Positions 24,636 through 34,044 are shown, counted from the stretch's first letter. The stretch: 64,000 nt of DNA from Micromonospora sp. H61 (GCF_018070325.1 NZ_JAGPXY010000018.1:1-64000); one strand, 5' to 3'. A program made the numbers and translations. Notes: generated by a model not told the origin, from the letters alone.

Positions 24636-24690
24636 CGTCGGCCGGGAGGGCCGGTCAGGTCCGCCCGCTAACGGAATGGGACACGGTGGC

Positions 24691-26160
24691 ATGAGATCGG
24701 TGTGGCGGGTGGCCGACGTACGGGCGGCCGAAGCGGGGTTGATGGGCACGCTGCCGGAGGGGACGCTGATGCAGCGGGCCGCGGCCGGCCTGGCCCGCCG
24801 GGCCGCGCTCCTGCTCGCCGAGCGGGGCGGGGTCTACGGAGGCCGGGTGCTGCTGCTGGTCGGCTCCGGTGACAACGGCGGCGACGCGCTGTACGCGGGG
24901 GAGCGGTTGGCCCGTCGAGGTGTCCAGGTGTCCGCCCTGCTGCTCACCCCCGGGCGGGCGCACGCCGGCGGTCTGTCCGCGCTGCGAGCCGCTGGCGGCC
25001 GGCTGGTCCAGGATCCGACCGGCCCGGTCGACCTTGTCCTCGACGGCATCGTCGGCATCGGTGGCACCGGCGGGCTACGGGCGAACGCGGACGAGGTGGT
25101 CCAGCGCCTCGGCGAGCTGCGTGGACGCGACGGGGAACGGGCCACGGTGCTGGCGGTCGACGTGCCCAGCGGGGTCGCGGTCGACACCGGTCACGTGCCG
25201 CTGTCCGCGTCCGGTCGGCCCACCGCGGTCCGCGCCGACGTTACGGTGGCCTTCGGCGCGCTGAAGCCCGCCCTGGTGGTCGGGCCGGCCGCCGCGCTGG
25301 CCGGGCAGGTCGAGCTGGTCGACATCGGGCTGCGGCAGTGGCTGCGCGGCACTCCGGCGATGCGGGTCACCGAGTGGTCCGACCTCGTCGACTGGTGGCC
25401 CCAGCTGGGGCCGGCGTCGGAGAAGTACACCCGGGGCGTGGTGGGGGTGGCGACCGGGTCGGCGACCTACCCCGGTGCGGCGGTGCTCTCCGTGGGCGGC
25501 GCACTGGCCGGGCCGACCGGCCTGGTCCGCTACGCCGGCAGCGCCCGCGCCGAGGTGCTGCACCAGCACCCGTCGGTGATCGCCAGTGGGCGGGTCGCCG
25601 ACGCGGGCCGGGTGCAGGCCTGGGTCTGCGGCTCCGGGCTGGGCACCGGCGCCGACGCGGCGGCCGAGCTGCGCGCCGTGCTGGCCGCCCCGGTGCCGGT
25701 GGTGCTCGACGCCGACGCCCTGACCCTGCTGGTGGACGGCTCGCTCGCCGACCGGCTGCGGGGCCGGGACGCGCCCATCGTGGTCACCCCGCACGACCGG
25801 GAGTTCACCCGTCTCTGCGGGGAGGAGCCGGGCGCCGACCGGGTCGGCGCCGCGCTGCGGCTGGCCGCCTGGATGAACGCTGTGGTGCTGCTCAAGGGCG
25901 ACCGCACGGTGATCGGCACGCCGGACGGTCGGGCGTACGTCAACCCGACCGGCACCCCGGCGCTGGCCACCGGCGGCACCGGCGACGTGTTGGCCGGGCT
26001 GCTCGGCTCGCTGCTGGCAGCCGGGGTACCCGCCGATCGGGCCGCCGCCTCGGCCGCGTACCTGCATGGGCTCGCCGGGCGGGAGGCGGCCCGGGGTGGG
26101 CCGGTGACCGCGCCCGACGTGGCGACCGCGCTGCGTCCGGTGCTGGCCCGGCTGGGCTGA
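24691..26160 (+). CDS. nnr: Bifunctional NAD(P)H-hydrate repair enzyme (epimerase/dehydratase)
   Basis: 489 residues in two domains. The N-terminal YjeF_N epimerase has VGSGDNGGDALYAGERLARR and DLVLDGIVGIGG near residues 50-115. The C-terminal ADP-dependent dehydratase has the characteristic NPTGTPALATGGTGDVLAGL motif near residue 420. It repairs hydrated NAD(P)H in the cytoplasm. Two in-frame ATGs are close together (24676 and 24691); neither has a good ribosome-binding site, and 24691 is used because conservation begins at RSVWRVADVRAAE. Confidence 0.93.
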   Translation: MRSVWRVADVRAAEAGLMGTLPEGTLMQRAAAGLARRAALLLAERGGVYGGRVLLLVGSGDNGGDALYAGERLARRGVQVSALLLTPGRAHAGGLSALRAAGGRLVQDPTGPVDLVLDGIVGIGGTGGLRANADEVVQRLGELRGRDGERATVLAVDVPSGVAVDTGHVPLSASGRPTAVRADVTVAFGALKPALVVGPAAALAGQVELVDIGLRQWLRGTPAMRVTEWSDLVDWWPQLGPASEKYTRGVVGVATGSATYPGAAVLSVGGALAGPTGLVRYAGSARAEVLHQHPSVIASGRVADAGRVQAWVCGSGLGTGADAAAELRAVLAAPVPVVLDADALTLLVDGSLADRLRGRDAPIVVTPHDREFTRLCGEEPGADRVGAALRLAAWMNAVVLLKGDRTVIGTPDGRAYVNPTGTPALATGGTGDVLAGLLGSLLAAGVPADRAAASAAYLHGLAGREAARGGPVTAPDVATALRPVLARLG

Positions 26161-26238
26161 ACGGGGCGGTTCCGGGTGCGGTGACCGGATCGCCGCGTCG
26201 GGACGTGCGTCGCCGCCCGCGGTGATCACGGCGGAAAG

Positions 26239-26244
26239 TAGGCT
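26239..26244 (+). promoter_or_regulatory. Leaderless promoter of alr (TAGGCT)
   Basis: TAGGCT then 6 bases then ATG at 26251; no ribosome-binding site. Confidence 0.6.
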
Positions 26245-26250
26245 GGGCAC

Positions 26251-27369
26251 ATGTGGCAGGCCGAGGTACGCGTCGATCTTGACGCCATCCGCGAGAACGT
26301 GAGCAGGCTCCGCTCCGGCACCACCGCCGAGTTGATGGCAGTGGTGAAGGCCGACGGGTACGGCCACGGCATGCTTCCGGCCGCCCGCGCGGCGCTCGAC
26401 GCCGGCGCTGACTGGCTCGGTGTCTGCACCCTCGACGAGGCGCTCACCCTGCGGCGGGCCGGGGTGACAGTGCCGGTGCTGGCCTGGCTGCTCGCCCCCG
26501 GGTTGCCGCTGCACGAGGGGGTCACCGCCGGGGTGGACCTGGGCGCGGCCAGCCTGGCGCAACTGGACGAGATGATCGAGGCGAGTCGCCTCGCCGGGCG
26601 CCCCGCCCGCCTGCACCTCAAGATCGATACGGGGCTGTCCCGGGGCGGCGCGACGGTCGCCGACTGGCCCGCGCTGCTGGACGCCGCCGCGAAGGCGCAG
26701 GCCGACAGCCTGGTCGAGGTGGTCGGCGTGTGGAGCCACTTCGTGTACGCGGACTCGCCCGGCCACCCCACCACCGACCGTCAACTGGCCGTCTTCCACG
26801 AGGGGCTGGCCATGGTCGAGCGGGCCGGGCTGCGACCGCGCTGGCGGCACCTCGCCAACTCGGCCGCCACCCTCACCCGCCCGGACACCCACTTCGACCT
26901 GGTCCGCCCGGGCCTGGCCATCTACGGGCTCTCCCCGGTGGCCGGCGAGACGTACGGGTTGCGGCCGGCGATGACCGCCCGCGCCCGGGTGATGCTCACC
27001 AAGCGGGTGCCCGCCGGCACCGGCATCTCCTATGGGCACGCCTACACCACCGACGCCGACGCGAACCTGGCCGTGGTGCCGCTCGGGTACGCCGACGGGG
27101 TCCCCCGGCACGCGTCCAACACCGGCCCGGTGCAGCTCGGCGGCGTACGCCGGACGATCTCGGGGCGGGTCTGCATGGACCAGTTCGTGCTCGACTGCGG
27201 CGACGACCCGGTGGCCGACGGCGACGTGGCGACGCTCTTCGGCAGCGGCGTCGACGGCGAGCCGACAGCTGACGACTGGGCCGAGGCGGTCGGCACGATC
27301 AACTACGAGATCGTCACCCGGTTCGGCGGCACGCGGGTGCCCCGGGTCTACGACGGCGAGAAACCATGA
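26251..27369 (+). CDS. alr: Alanine racemase
   Basis: 372 residues; PLP enzyme making D-alanine for peptidoglycan. It has the N-terminal AEVRVDLDAIRENVSRLR, the PLP lysine in VVKADGYGHGM (K35), the TIM-barrel KIDTGLSRGG, VRPGLAIYGLSP, the catalytic Tyr region SYGHAYTT, and the C-terminal RVCMDQFVLD and GTINYEIVTR. The last codons overlap the downstream hydrolase gene (ATGA), so the two are coupled. Confidence 0.97.
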   Translation: MWQAEVRVDLDAIRENVSRLRSGTTAELMAVVKADGYGHGMLPAARAALDAGADWLGVCTLDEALTLRRAGVTVPVLAWLLAPGLPLHEGVTAGVDLGAASLAQLDEMIEASRLAGRPARLHLKIDTGLSRGGATVADWPALLDAAAKAQADSLVEVVGVWSHFVYADSPGHPTTDRQLAVFHEGLAMVERAGLRPRWRHLANSAATLTRPDTHFDLVRPGLAIYGLSPVAGETYGLRPAMTARARVMLTKRVPAGTGISYGHAYTTDADANLAVVPLGYADGVPRHASNTGPVQLGGVRRTISGRVCMDQFVLDCGDDPVADGDVATLFGSGVDGEPTADDWAEAVGTINYEIVTRFGGTRVPRVYDGEKP

Positions 27370-28469
27370 GCTATCGGATTCCGCGTCCGCGGACGGCCGC
27401 GGGCCGGGTAGCCGGGATCGTCGGCGCGGCGGTGGGGGTGGCCGCGGCAGGTCTGGCGGCTGGCGTCGCTACCGAGCGGACCCTGGTCCGCCGGCTCAAG
27501 GCCGACCCGGCCGACCGCTACGCGCACGAGACGTTCGACAAGCAGCGGTACGACGAGGCGTTCCGCCTGGAGCTGCCGGACGGCACCGACATCCACGTCG
27601 AGGTGGTCGAGCCGACCCGGCCGGTGCCGGGGCGACCGACGGTGGTGCTGGTGCACGGCTTCTGCCTGGACATGGGGACGTTCCACTTCCAGCGCCAGAT
27701 GCTCGCCGCCCGCGGTGACTACCGGATCGTGGCGTACGACCAGCCCGGTCACGGCCGATCCGGCCGCCTGGAGACCGGGGAGTACGACCTCGCGGTGCTC
27801 GGCCGGACACTGCGCCAGGTGATCGACCGGACCGCCCCGGACGGGCCGTTGGTGCTGGTCGGCCACTCGATGGGTGGCATGACGATCATGGCTTTCGCCG
27901 AGTTGTTCCCGGAACTGTTCGGTGACCGGGTGGTGGGCACCGTCCTGATGGCCACGTCGGGCGGGCTCGTCGCGGAGACCAAGCTGGTCGCGCCCGCGCT
28001 GCTCGGCCGGGTCGGTGGCCCGGTGCTCTACATGGTCAGCAACGCCACCCGGTACGGCGGGCCGGTGATCGACAAGGCCCGCAAGTCGACGTCGAACGTG
28101 GCCTGGTTACTGACCCGCAAGTACGGCTTCGGCACCCGCAAGCCCAGCCCGTCGCTGGTGTCCTACGTGGAGACGATGAACTCCCGGACGTCGGCCGACA
28201 CGGTGACCCGCTACCTGCGGACCCTGGCCACCCACTCGCGCTTCCCGGCGCTGGCGGCGCTGGCGGCGGCTCCGGTGCTGGTGGTGGTCGGCGACAAGGA
28301 CATGATCACGCCGGTGACCCACTCCGAGGAGATCGTCCGCCGGTTGCCGCACGCCGAGTTCGTGAAGATCAAGGACAGCGGTCACGTGGTGATGTTGGAG
28401 CACGCGGACGAGGTCAACGCCGCCCTGGCGCGGTTCCTGGAGTCACTGCAGAGCGTGGAGGAACGGTGA
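27366..28469 (+). CDS. Alpha/beta hydrolase with N-terminal membrane anchor
   Basis: 367 residues. A hydrophobic Gly/Ala/Val segment (about residues 14-38) looks like an uncleaved membrane anchor. The hydrolase domain has the oxyanion VLVHGFCLDMGTF, nucleophile elbow LVGHSMGGMT (Ser near 169), acid VVVGDKDMITP and base IKDSGHVVMLEH. The substrate is unknown. It is coupled to alr upstream and tsaE downstream by 4-base overlaps; a hydrolase at this position is, from memory, common in actinomycetes. Confidence 0.88.
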   Translation: MSYRIPRPRTAAGRVAGIVGAAVGVAAAGLAAGVATERTLVRRLKADPADRYAHETFDKQRYDEAFRLELPDGTDIHVEVVEPTRPVPGRPTVVLVHGFCLDMGTFHFQRQMLAARGDYRIVAYDQPGHGRSGRLETGEYDLAVLGRTLRQVIDRTAPDGPLVLVGHSMGGMTIMAFAELFPELFGDRVVGTVLMATSGGLVAETKLVAPALLGRVGGPVLYMVSNATRYGGPVIDKARKSTSNVAWLLTRKYGFGTRKPSPSLVSYVETMNSRTSADTVTRYLRTLATHSRFPALAALAAAPVLVVVGDKDMITPVTHSEEIVRRLPHAEFVKIKDSGHVVMLEHADEVNAALARFLESLQSVEER

Positions 28470-28948
28470 GTCACGTCGTCAAGCTGCCGACCGTCGAGGA
28501 CACTCGGGACTTCGGCCGGCGGCTGGCCGGGCTGCTGCGCGCCGGCGACCTGGTGCTGTTGACCGGCCCGTTGGGCGCCGGCAAGACCGCACTCACCCAG
28601 GGCATCGGCGCCGGGCTCGGTGTTCTCGGGGACATCACCTCGCCGACCTTCGTGATCGCCCGGGTGCACCGCCCCGATCCGGGTCGGGGCGGCCGGGTGG
28701 CGCTGGTGCACGCCGACGCGTACCGGTTGGGTGACGCCACCGACCCACGCGCCGAGATCGACGACCTGGACCTCGACGCGTCGGTGGACGACTCGGTGAC
28801 AGTGGTGGAGTGGGGCGAGGGCCTGGTGGAGCAGTTGGTGGACGCGCACCTGCGGGTTCGCATCGACCGCCGCGACGACGACACCCGCATCGTCGAGCTG
28901 GACCCGGTCGGCGGTGACTGGGCCCGGCGGCTCGCCGACCTGGGCTAG
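28466..28948 (+). CDS. tsaE: tRNA t6A synthesis ATPase TsaE
   Basis: 160 residues; P-loop ATPase of the threonylcarbamoyl-adenosine (t6A) pathway that drives TsaB-TsaD cycling. Walker A GPLGAGKTALTQGI (about 35-48), SPTFVIARVH, the Asp/Tyr region LVHADAYRLGD and VVEWGEGL (Walker B-like) are visible. It starts at a GTG overlapping the hydrolase stop by 4 bases. Its partners tsaB and tsaD lie 1.7 kb downstream, separated by ung and an XRE gene. Confidence 0.95.
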   Translation: MSHVVKLPTVEDTRDFGRRLAGLLRAGDLVLLTGPLGAGKTALTQGIGAGLGVLGDITSPTFVIARVHRPDPGRGGRVALVHADAYRLGDATDPRAEIDDLDLDASVDDSVTVVEWGEGLVEQLVDAHLRVRIDRRDDDTRIVELDPVGGDWARRLADLG

Positions 28949-29013
28949 GTCGGCGGCTGTCGTACCCGATGCCTAGAGTGCGGGGGTCCGACCCGCGCTG
29001 TGAGAGGTTCCCG

Positions 29014-29715
29014 ATGCCCGACGACGCCCCCGCCCTGGATCTGCTGGCCCTGCTGCCGGAGCAGTGGCGCACAGCGCTCACCCCGCACCTCGATCCGGCA
29101 CGCACCGCAGCGCTGGGCGAGTTCGTCGCCCGGGAATACGCGACGCAGACGGTCTTCCCGCCGGTGGAGGATCTGTTCTCGGCATACCGGCTCTGCCCGC
29201 CGCAGGGCACCCGGGTGCTCATCCTCGGGCAGGATCCCTACCACCGGGCCGGGCAGGCACACGGTTTGAGCTTCAGCGTCCGCGACGGTGTGACGGTGCC
29301 GCCGTCGTTGCGCAACGTCTTCAAGGAGCTGGGCGAGGACGTTGGCGTCCCCAAGCCGCGCAGCGGCAACCTGAACGGGTGGGCCGCCCAGGGGGTGCTG
29401 CTGCTCAACGCGGTGCTGACCGTCCGGCAGGCCACCCCGGGGTCGCACGCCAACGCCGGCTGGGAAGAGTTCACCGACGCGACCATCCGGGCACTGGACG
29501 CGGCGCCGGAGCGGGTGGTCTTCCTGCTCTGGGGTGGCTACGCCCGCAAGAAGGCCGCGCTGGTCACCAACCCGCAGCACGTGGTGCTGGAGGCCGGTCA
29601 CCCCAGCCCGATGAACCCGCGCGGCTTCCTCGGTAGCCGCCCGTTCAGCGCGGCCAACAAGGCACTCGCCGACGCCGGCCTGCCCACAGTCGATTGGGAG
29701 CGCACCGCCGGCTGA
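29014..29715 (+). CDS. ung: Uracil-DNA glycosylase
   Basis: 233 residues, family 1. The catalytic water-activating motif GQDPYHRAGQAHGLSFS (about 73-89), the uracil-binding LLLNAVLTVRQ, and the C-terminal GHPSPMNPRGFLGSRPF loop with catalytic His are intact. The ATG at 29014 follows GAGAGG and gives the usual length; an in-frame start at 28969 would only add 15 residues lacking conservation. It removes uracil from DNA, which matters in a GC-rich genome prone to cytosine deamination. Confidence 0.95.
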   Translation: MPDDAPALDLLALLPEQWRTALTPHLDPARTAALGEFVAREYATQTVFPPVEDLFSAYRLCPPQGTRVLILGQDPYHRAGQAHGLSFSVRDGVTVPPSLRNVFKELGEDVGVPKPRSGNLNGWAAQGVLLLNAVLTVRQATPGSHANAGWEEFTDATIRALDAAPERVVFLLWGGYARKKAALVTNPQHVVLEAGHPSPMNPRGFLGSRPFSAANKALADAGLPTVDWERTAG

Positions 29716-29758
29716 GCCGCTCGTCGACGTCCTGCTGCTGGTTTGGACCGGCACTGGC

Positions 29759-30463
29759 TCAGCCGTCGCTGGCCAGCTGCCGGTTCCGGTAGCGGCGCAG
29801 CAACTCGGCGGCGCGTGGCTCGCTCAGTTCCAGCTCGACCAGCGGCACCACCTGGTAACTCCGTCCACCGTGGCGCACCTCGATCGTCTCGGGCAGCTCG
29901 TCGCACATGGTGGCCCTGATCTCCCCGTACCGTGTCGACCACAGGTGTTCGCCCGGCTCTTCTGGCTCCAACCACACCCCGCCGAACTCACCCCAGCGGG
30001 CGTTCCACCGCTGCCCGTAGTTCGTCTCCAGCCAGCGGGTGAACGGTTTGGAGTCCTGCCAGCGCAGGGCGATCTCGAGCGCGTCGACCGGCACCGGTGC
30101 GCCCTGCAACAGCGCCGCAGCGCTCCCGGTGATCGCCTGCGGAAAGTCGGTGAGCCGATCCAGCAGCCGATCCAACCCCAGCCCGTCGATCCGTTCGGCG
30201 ATCGGCCGGGCGGCCAGGTCGTCGATCCGGGCGTCGAGGTGCGCGTCCAACGGCTCGACCCCGACGACCAACTGCACATCCATCGCGGCAAGCAACCGCT
30301 CCAGTACGGCGATGGTAGGCGCCCGCTCACCGCGTTCGAAGCGGGCCACCGCTGCCTGGTCGACCTCGGCCAGCGCGGCCAACTGACGCTGACTCAGGTC
30401 GCGCAGATGTCGTTGCTGCCGTACGGCAGCGCCGAGAAGGGTGACAAGGCGAGTGGATGACAT
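29759..30463 (-). CDS. XRE-family HTH protein with unrecognised C-terminal domain
   Basis: 234 residues. An N-terminal helix-turn-helix (LRDLSQRQLAALAEVDQAAV and RFERGERAPTIAVLERLLAA, about residues 20-65) is joined to a domain with LDAHLDARIDDLAARPIAERI and LDRLTDFPQAITGSAAALLQG. This part reads like proteins in which an XRE domain is fused to a nucleotidyltransferase-like or AbiE-antitoxin-like module, but no catalytic motif is certain. The ATG at 30463 is used; 30481 is also possible. It is convergent with ung and divergent from tsaB, and interrupts the usual tsaE-tsaB order. Confidence 0.7.
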   Translation of the reverse strand: MSSTRLVTLLGAAVRQQRHLRDLSQRQLAALAEVDQAAVARFERGERAPTIAVLERLLAAMDVQLVVGVEPLDAHLDARIDDLAARPIAERIDGLGLDRLLDRLTDFPQAITGSAAALLQGAPVPVDALEIALRWQDSKPFTRWLETNYGQRWNARWGEFGGVWLEPEEPGEHLWSTRYGEIRATMCDELPETIEVRHGGRSYQVVPLVELELSEPRAAELLRRYRNRQLASDG

Positions 30464-30540
30464 CCCGGCATGGTGGACCAAGGGCGAGACGTCCGCGATC
30501 CCGTTGCGGCAGATCGGCGGATGGCGGGTCGCCTTACTTC

Positions 30541-30594
30541 AATGAGCGTGATGTCTGTGAGTCATCACGATGACCCACAGACATCACGCTCATT
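30541..30594. repeat. Dispersed palindrome, family B
   Basis: A 26-base arm (30541-30566, containing GAGCGTGATGTCTGTG) is repeated inverted at 30569-30594 with 25 of 26 matches and only two bases between the arms. It is AT-richer than its surroundings and lies between the XRE gene and tsaB, 73 bases before the tsaB -10 box. It may be a bidirectional terminator or a dispersed non-coding repeat. Confidence 0.85.
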
Positions 30595-30666
30595 CGGGAA
30601 CGTGGCTCCACCGCTCATTCGGAGCGGCGGTGGCGGGGCGTGACCGGGGCGCGTGGGCGGGGCGGC

Positions 30667-30672
30667 TAGGCT
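30667..30672 (+). promoter_or_regulatory. Leaderless promoter of tsaB (TAGGCT)
   Basis: TAGGCT, 8 bases, then GTG at 30681; no ribosome-binding site. Confidence 0.55.
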
Positions 30673-30680
30673 GGCTTACC

Positions 30681-31358
30681 GTGCTCGTACTCGTGGTGGA
30701 CAGCTCGACCCCCGCGGTCACCGCCGCGCTGGTGGAGGTCTCGGCAGACGGCGTGGCGTCGCGTGCGCACCGGTGCACCGTCGACGCCCGCGCGCACGGT
30801 GAGCTGCTCGCGCCCCAGGTGGATGCGGTCCTCGCCGACGCTGACGCGCGCCCGCGTGACCTGGCCGCCATCGTCGCCGGGCTCGGCCCGGGTCCGTTCA
30901 CCGGGCTACGGGTCGGCCTGGTCACCGCCGCGACGATGGGTCAGGTGCTCGGCATCCCCACGTACGGCGTCTGTTCGCTGGACGCCATCGGTTACCCGGC
31001 GGCGTCCGGCGCGCCGGTCCTGGCCGCCACCGACGCCCGGCGCAAGGAACTCTACTGGGCCGTCTACGACGGTGCCGGCCAGCGGATCGTCGGGCCCGAG
31101 GTGTCCGCGCCGGCGGTCGCCGCCGCGCGCGCCCGCGAACTGGGCGCGACGATCGCGGTCGGTGACGGGGCACACCGGTACGCCGAGGTCCTTGACCTGC
31201 CCGTTCGGGTCGAGCCGCGCTACCCGGACGCGACAGTGCTGGCGTTGCTCGCCGCCGAGCGGGTCCGGGCGGGCGCGTCCAGTGAGCGGCTCACCCCGCT
31301 CTACCTGCGCCGCCCCGACGCGGTGGCGGCGACCGGCCGCAAACCGGTCCTGCCATGA
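30681..31358 (+). CDS. tsaB: tRNA t6A synthesis protein TsaB
   Basis: 225 residues of the ASKHA fold; scaffold partner of TsaD. It begins VLVLVVDSSTPAVTAALVEV (phosphate-1-like motif) and has the diagnostic VAGLGPGPFTGLRVGLVTA near residue 70. The GTG at 30681 is set by the TAGGCT box and by family start; the upstream extension to 30570 runs through the palindrome. It opens the tsaB-rimI-tsaD-small gene operon, all overlapping. Confidence 0.95.
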   Translation: MLVLVVDSSTPAVTAALVEVSADGVASRAHRCTVDARAHGELLAPQVDAVLADADARPRDLAAIVAGLGPGPFTGLRVGLVTAATMGQVLGIPTYGVCSLDAIGYPAASGAPVLAATDARRKELYWAVYDGAGQRIVGPEVSAPAVAAARARELGATIAVGDGAHRYAEVLDLPVRVEPRYPDATVLALLAAERVRAGASSERLTPLYLRRPDAVAATGRKPVLP

Positions 31359-31837
31359 CGGCGGTACGGCTCGAACCGTTCCGCTGGTGGCACATCGACG
31401 ACGTGCTGCCGATCGAGGCGGACCTCTTCGGCGCTGAGAAGTGGTCGCCCGCCATGTTCTGGAGCGAGCTCGCCAACGGGCACCACTACCGGATCGCCGT
31501 CGACGCGGACGGGTCGGTGCTCGGCTACGCCGGGCTCGCCGGCGTTCCGCCGGACGAGGTGTGGGTGCAGAACATCGCCGTCCGCCGGGACGCCCAGCGG
31601 CGCGGCGTGGGCCGTGCCCTGCTGGAGGAGTTGCTCGCCGAGGCGGTCCGGCGCGACGCCCGCAGCACCCTGCTGGAGGTCGCCGTGGACAACGCGGCAG
31701 CTCAGCGGCTCTACGCGACGTACGGTTTCGAGCCGATCGGGGTGCGGCGCGGCTACTACCAACCGAGCAACACCGACGCGCTGGTCATGCGGCGCGACGC
31801 CGAGTCGACCGGGGACGGACCACACGACCATGGCTGA
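31355..31837 (+). CDS. rimI: Ribosomal-protein-alanine N-acetyltransferase RimI (GNAT)
   Basis: 160 residues, GNAT fold. It begins [23 protein letters not shown], with motif [25 protein letters not shown] (acetyl-CoA loop RRGVGR, about 80-85) and [19 protein letters not shown]. RimI acetylates the N-terminus of ribosomal protein S18; actinobacterial RimI may act more broadly. It overlaps tsaB by 4 bases and tsaD by 8, the usual tsaB-rimI-tsaD order. Confidence 0.93.
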   Translation: MTAVRLEPFRWWHIDDVLPIEADLFGAEKWSPAMFWSELANGHHYRIAVDADGSVLGYAGLAGVPPDEVWVQNIAVRRDAQRRGVGRALLEELLAEAVRRDARSTLLEVAVDNAAAQRLYATYGFEPIGVRRGYYQPSNTDALVMRRDAESTGDGPHDHG

Positions 31838-32876
31838 CGAACCACTGATCCTGGGTATCGAGACCTCCTGCGACGAGACCGGTGTCGGCATCGTGCGGGG
31901 GCACACCCTGCTGGCCGACGCGCTCGCCTCCAGCGTCGAGGAACACGCCCGGTTCGGGGGTGTGGTGCCGGAGGTGGCCAGCCGGGCACACCTGGAGGCC
32001 ATCGTGCCGACCATGGACCGGGCACTGACCGAGGCCGGCGTCACGCTGGCCGACATCGACGCGATCGCTGTCACCTCCGGGCCGGGGCTCGCCGGTGCGT
32101 TGCTGGTCGGCGTCGCTGCCGCCAAGGGGTACGCGGTCGCCGCCGAGAAACCCGTCTACGGCGTCAACCACCTCGCCGCCCACGTCGCGGTGGACACCCT
32201 TGAGCACGGCCCACTGCCCGAACCCGCAATCGCGCTCCTGGTGTCCGGCGGCCACTCGTCCCTCCTGCTCGTGGACGACCTGGCCCGGGGTGTCACCCCG
32301 CTGGGCGCCACCATCGACGACGCGGCCGGGGAAGCGTTCGACAAGGTCGCCCGGCTGCTCGGGTTGCCGTTCCCGGGCGGTCCGCCCATCGACCGGCAGG
32401 CCCGGGCCGGCGATGCCGCCTCGATCGCCTTCCCCCGCGGTCTGACCGCCGCGAAGGATCTCGCCGTCCACCGGTACGACTTCTCGTTCTCGGGCCTGAA
32501 GACGGCGGTGGCCCGGTGGGTCGAGGCCCGTCAGCGTGCCGGTGAGCCGGTGCCGGTGGCCGACGTGGCGGCGTCCTTCCAGGAGGCGGTCTGTGACGTC
32601 CTGACCAGCAAGGCGCTCGCCGCCTGCCGGGCGCAGGGCATCGATACCCTGGTCATCGGCGGGGGAGTGGCGGCGAACTCGCGGCTGCGGGCGATGGCCG
32701 AGCAGCGAGCCGAGAAGTACGGCATCCGGGTCCGGGTACCCCGGCCGAAGCTGTGCACCGACAACGGCGCGATGGTGGCCGCGCTCGGTTCGCACCTGGT
32801 CGCCGCCGGGGTCGCTCCGAGCCGACTGGACCTGCCAGCCGACTCGGCACTTCCGTTGACAACGGTCAGCGTGTGA
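31830..32876 (+). CDS. tsaD: tRNA N6-adenosine threonylcarbamoyltransferase TsaD
   Basis: 348 residues; catalytic subunit of t6A synthesis. It starts [17 protein letters not shown], and has [11 protein letters not shown], the metal-binding HLAAH (His pair near 111/115), [40 protein letters not shown] and the C-terminal [12 protein letters not shown] and KLCTDNGAM. The ATG at 31830 lies inside the rimI end. The length and all motifs are standard. Confidence 0.97.
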   Translation: MADEPLILGIETSCDETGVGIVRGHTLLADALASSVEEHARFGGVVPEVASRAHLEAIVPTMDRALTEAGVTLADIDAIAVTSGPGLAGALLVGVAAAKGYAVAAEKPVYGVNHLAAHVAVDTLEHGPLPEPAIALLVSGGHSSLLLVDDLARGVTPLGATIDDAAGEAFDKVARLLGLPFPGGPPIDRQARAGDAASIAFPRGLTAAKDLAVHRYDFSFSGLKTAVARWVEARQRAGEPVPVADVAASFQEAVCDVLTSKALAACRAQGIDTLVIGGGVAANSRLRAMAEQRAEKYGIRVRVPRPKLCTDNGAMVAALGSHLVAAGVAPSRLDLPADSALPLTTVSV

Positions 32877-33145
32877 CGGGAGCGGCGGACATGATCGTGC
32901 GGATGTGGGAGGCGCGCGCCGAGGCGTACGGAGTCGCCGACCTGATCACCTGGGTGTGCGACACCGCCCTGCCCGAGTTGGAGCACGACCCGCTCCATGT
33001 CTCCAGCGAGGTCTTCTCCTCCACCGACCACCGAGTGGTGGTGATCTCCAAGTGGCGCAGCAACCCCCGCCCGCTGCCGGACCCGCCAGCCCTGCTGGTG
33101 GCCCGCGCCCCGCACTCCTGGGACTTCACCCAGGTAGACCGCTGA
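32873..33145 (+). CDS. Small conserved protein coupled to tsaD
   Basis: 90 residues starting at a GTG that overlaps the tsaD stop (GTGA). It reads as one alpha-beta domain ([46 protein letters not shown]) ending in [10 protein letters not shown]. It resembles small ABM/ferredoxin-like-fold proteins but has no catalytic motif I can name. A helper for the t6A enzymes is possible from position only. Confidence 0.65.
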   Translation: MTGAADMIVRMWEARAEAYGVADLITWVCDTALPELEHDPLHVSSEVFSSTDHRVVVISKWRSNPRPLPDPPALLVARAPHSWDFTQVDR

Positions 33146-33178
33146 CGCGAGCCACCATCCAGGCCGCTGCCTGATCGG

Positions 33179-33919
33179 TCAGCTGCGGCGCAACATCCGG
33201 TAGGTGGCGATTCCACCCGTGCCCAGCGCGGCGAGGAAGACCAGCCAGACGACCGTGCTGCTGACTCCGACCTGCGGGCCGGAGTTGGCGGAGGCAGCGG
33301 CCAGGAGCCCGTCCTCACCCGGGGCGGGCAGCGCGGCCGGCGGCAGCTCCGGCCAACGGACCAGGCCGGTGCTCTCCAGCATCTGCATGTGGTGCTGGAC
33401 GAACGCGTTGGCGTCCTCGCAGAGCTTGCGGACGGTGGCGTCCCGGGTGCTGGCGCGGACCGCGCCGATCACCGGGAAGATCTTGCCGTGGGCGACCCGG
33501 AGCCGGGTGACGAAGATCTGGTCGAACCGAGCGCCGGACGCCTTCTGCATCTCGGCAAGCCAGCCCTTCTGCTCGGCGGTCGGCTCGCTGGGGATCGTCG
33601 CGCCCAACTTGTTGGCCGCGTCGACCACGAGCTGGTCGAGCTTCTGGTGCTCGCTGGCGATGCCGGCGCCGATCTCCCGGACCTTCGCCGACTGTCCCTT
33701 CTCGGCGGCCATCTGGCCGGCTGGCATCTCCCACAGCCCGGCCAGCCGCACTCCGTTGAGCAGTGTCATGTCGGCGGCGTTGAGCTGCTGGCCACCGGCG
33801 GGCGCGGCGACGGCCACGCCGGGCAGGACACCGACCCCCGCGATGATCGCGATGAGCAGCATCGCCGCTCGGTGGGTCCGGGTGCCCAGTCGGCGGTGGG
33901 CGGATCTGCGCGGTGCCAT
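33179..33919 (-). CDS. Secreted DUF4142 protein with C-terminal membrane anchor
   Basis: 246 residues. A signal sequence (residues 18-40, AMLLIAIIAGVGVLPGVAVA) is followed by a ferritin-like DUF4142 helical domain (LNAADMTLLNGVRLAGLWEM, QHHMQMLEST) and a C-terminal transmembrane helix (VVWLVFLAALGTGGIATY) with basic RMLRRS. It is thus a wall-facing membrane-anchored protein. The ATG follows GAGGAGG. The role of DUF4142 is not established. Confidence 0.85.
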   Translation of the reverse strand: MAPRRSAHRRLGTRTHRAAMLLIAIIAGVGVLPGVAVAAPAGGQQLNAADMTLLNGVRLAGLWEMPAGQMAAEKGQSAKVREIGAGIASEHQKLDQLVVDAANKLGATIPSEPTAEQKGWLAEMQKASGARFDQIFVTRLRVAHGKIFPVIGAVRASTRDATVRKLCEDANAFVQHHMQMLESTGLVRWPELPPAALPAPGEDGLLAAASANSGPQVGVSSTVVWLVFLAALGTGGIATYRMLRRS

Positions 33920-34044
33920 GTCTGTGGTGCCTCCTCGGTCCGGACCGGAACGCGTCTGGACCGGGCAGCCGTACCCTGCCGGTTGCCCGTCCGCCCACTG
34001 GTACGGACTGATCGCGCGATCAGTTCATCGCGGAGCGACAGGGA

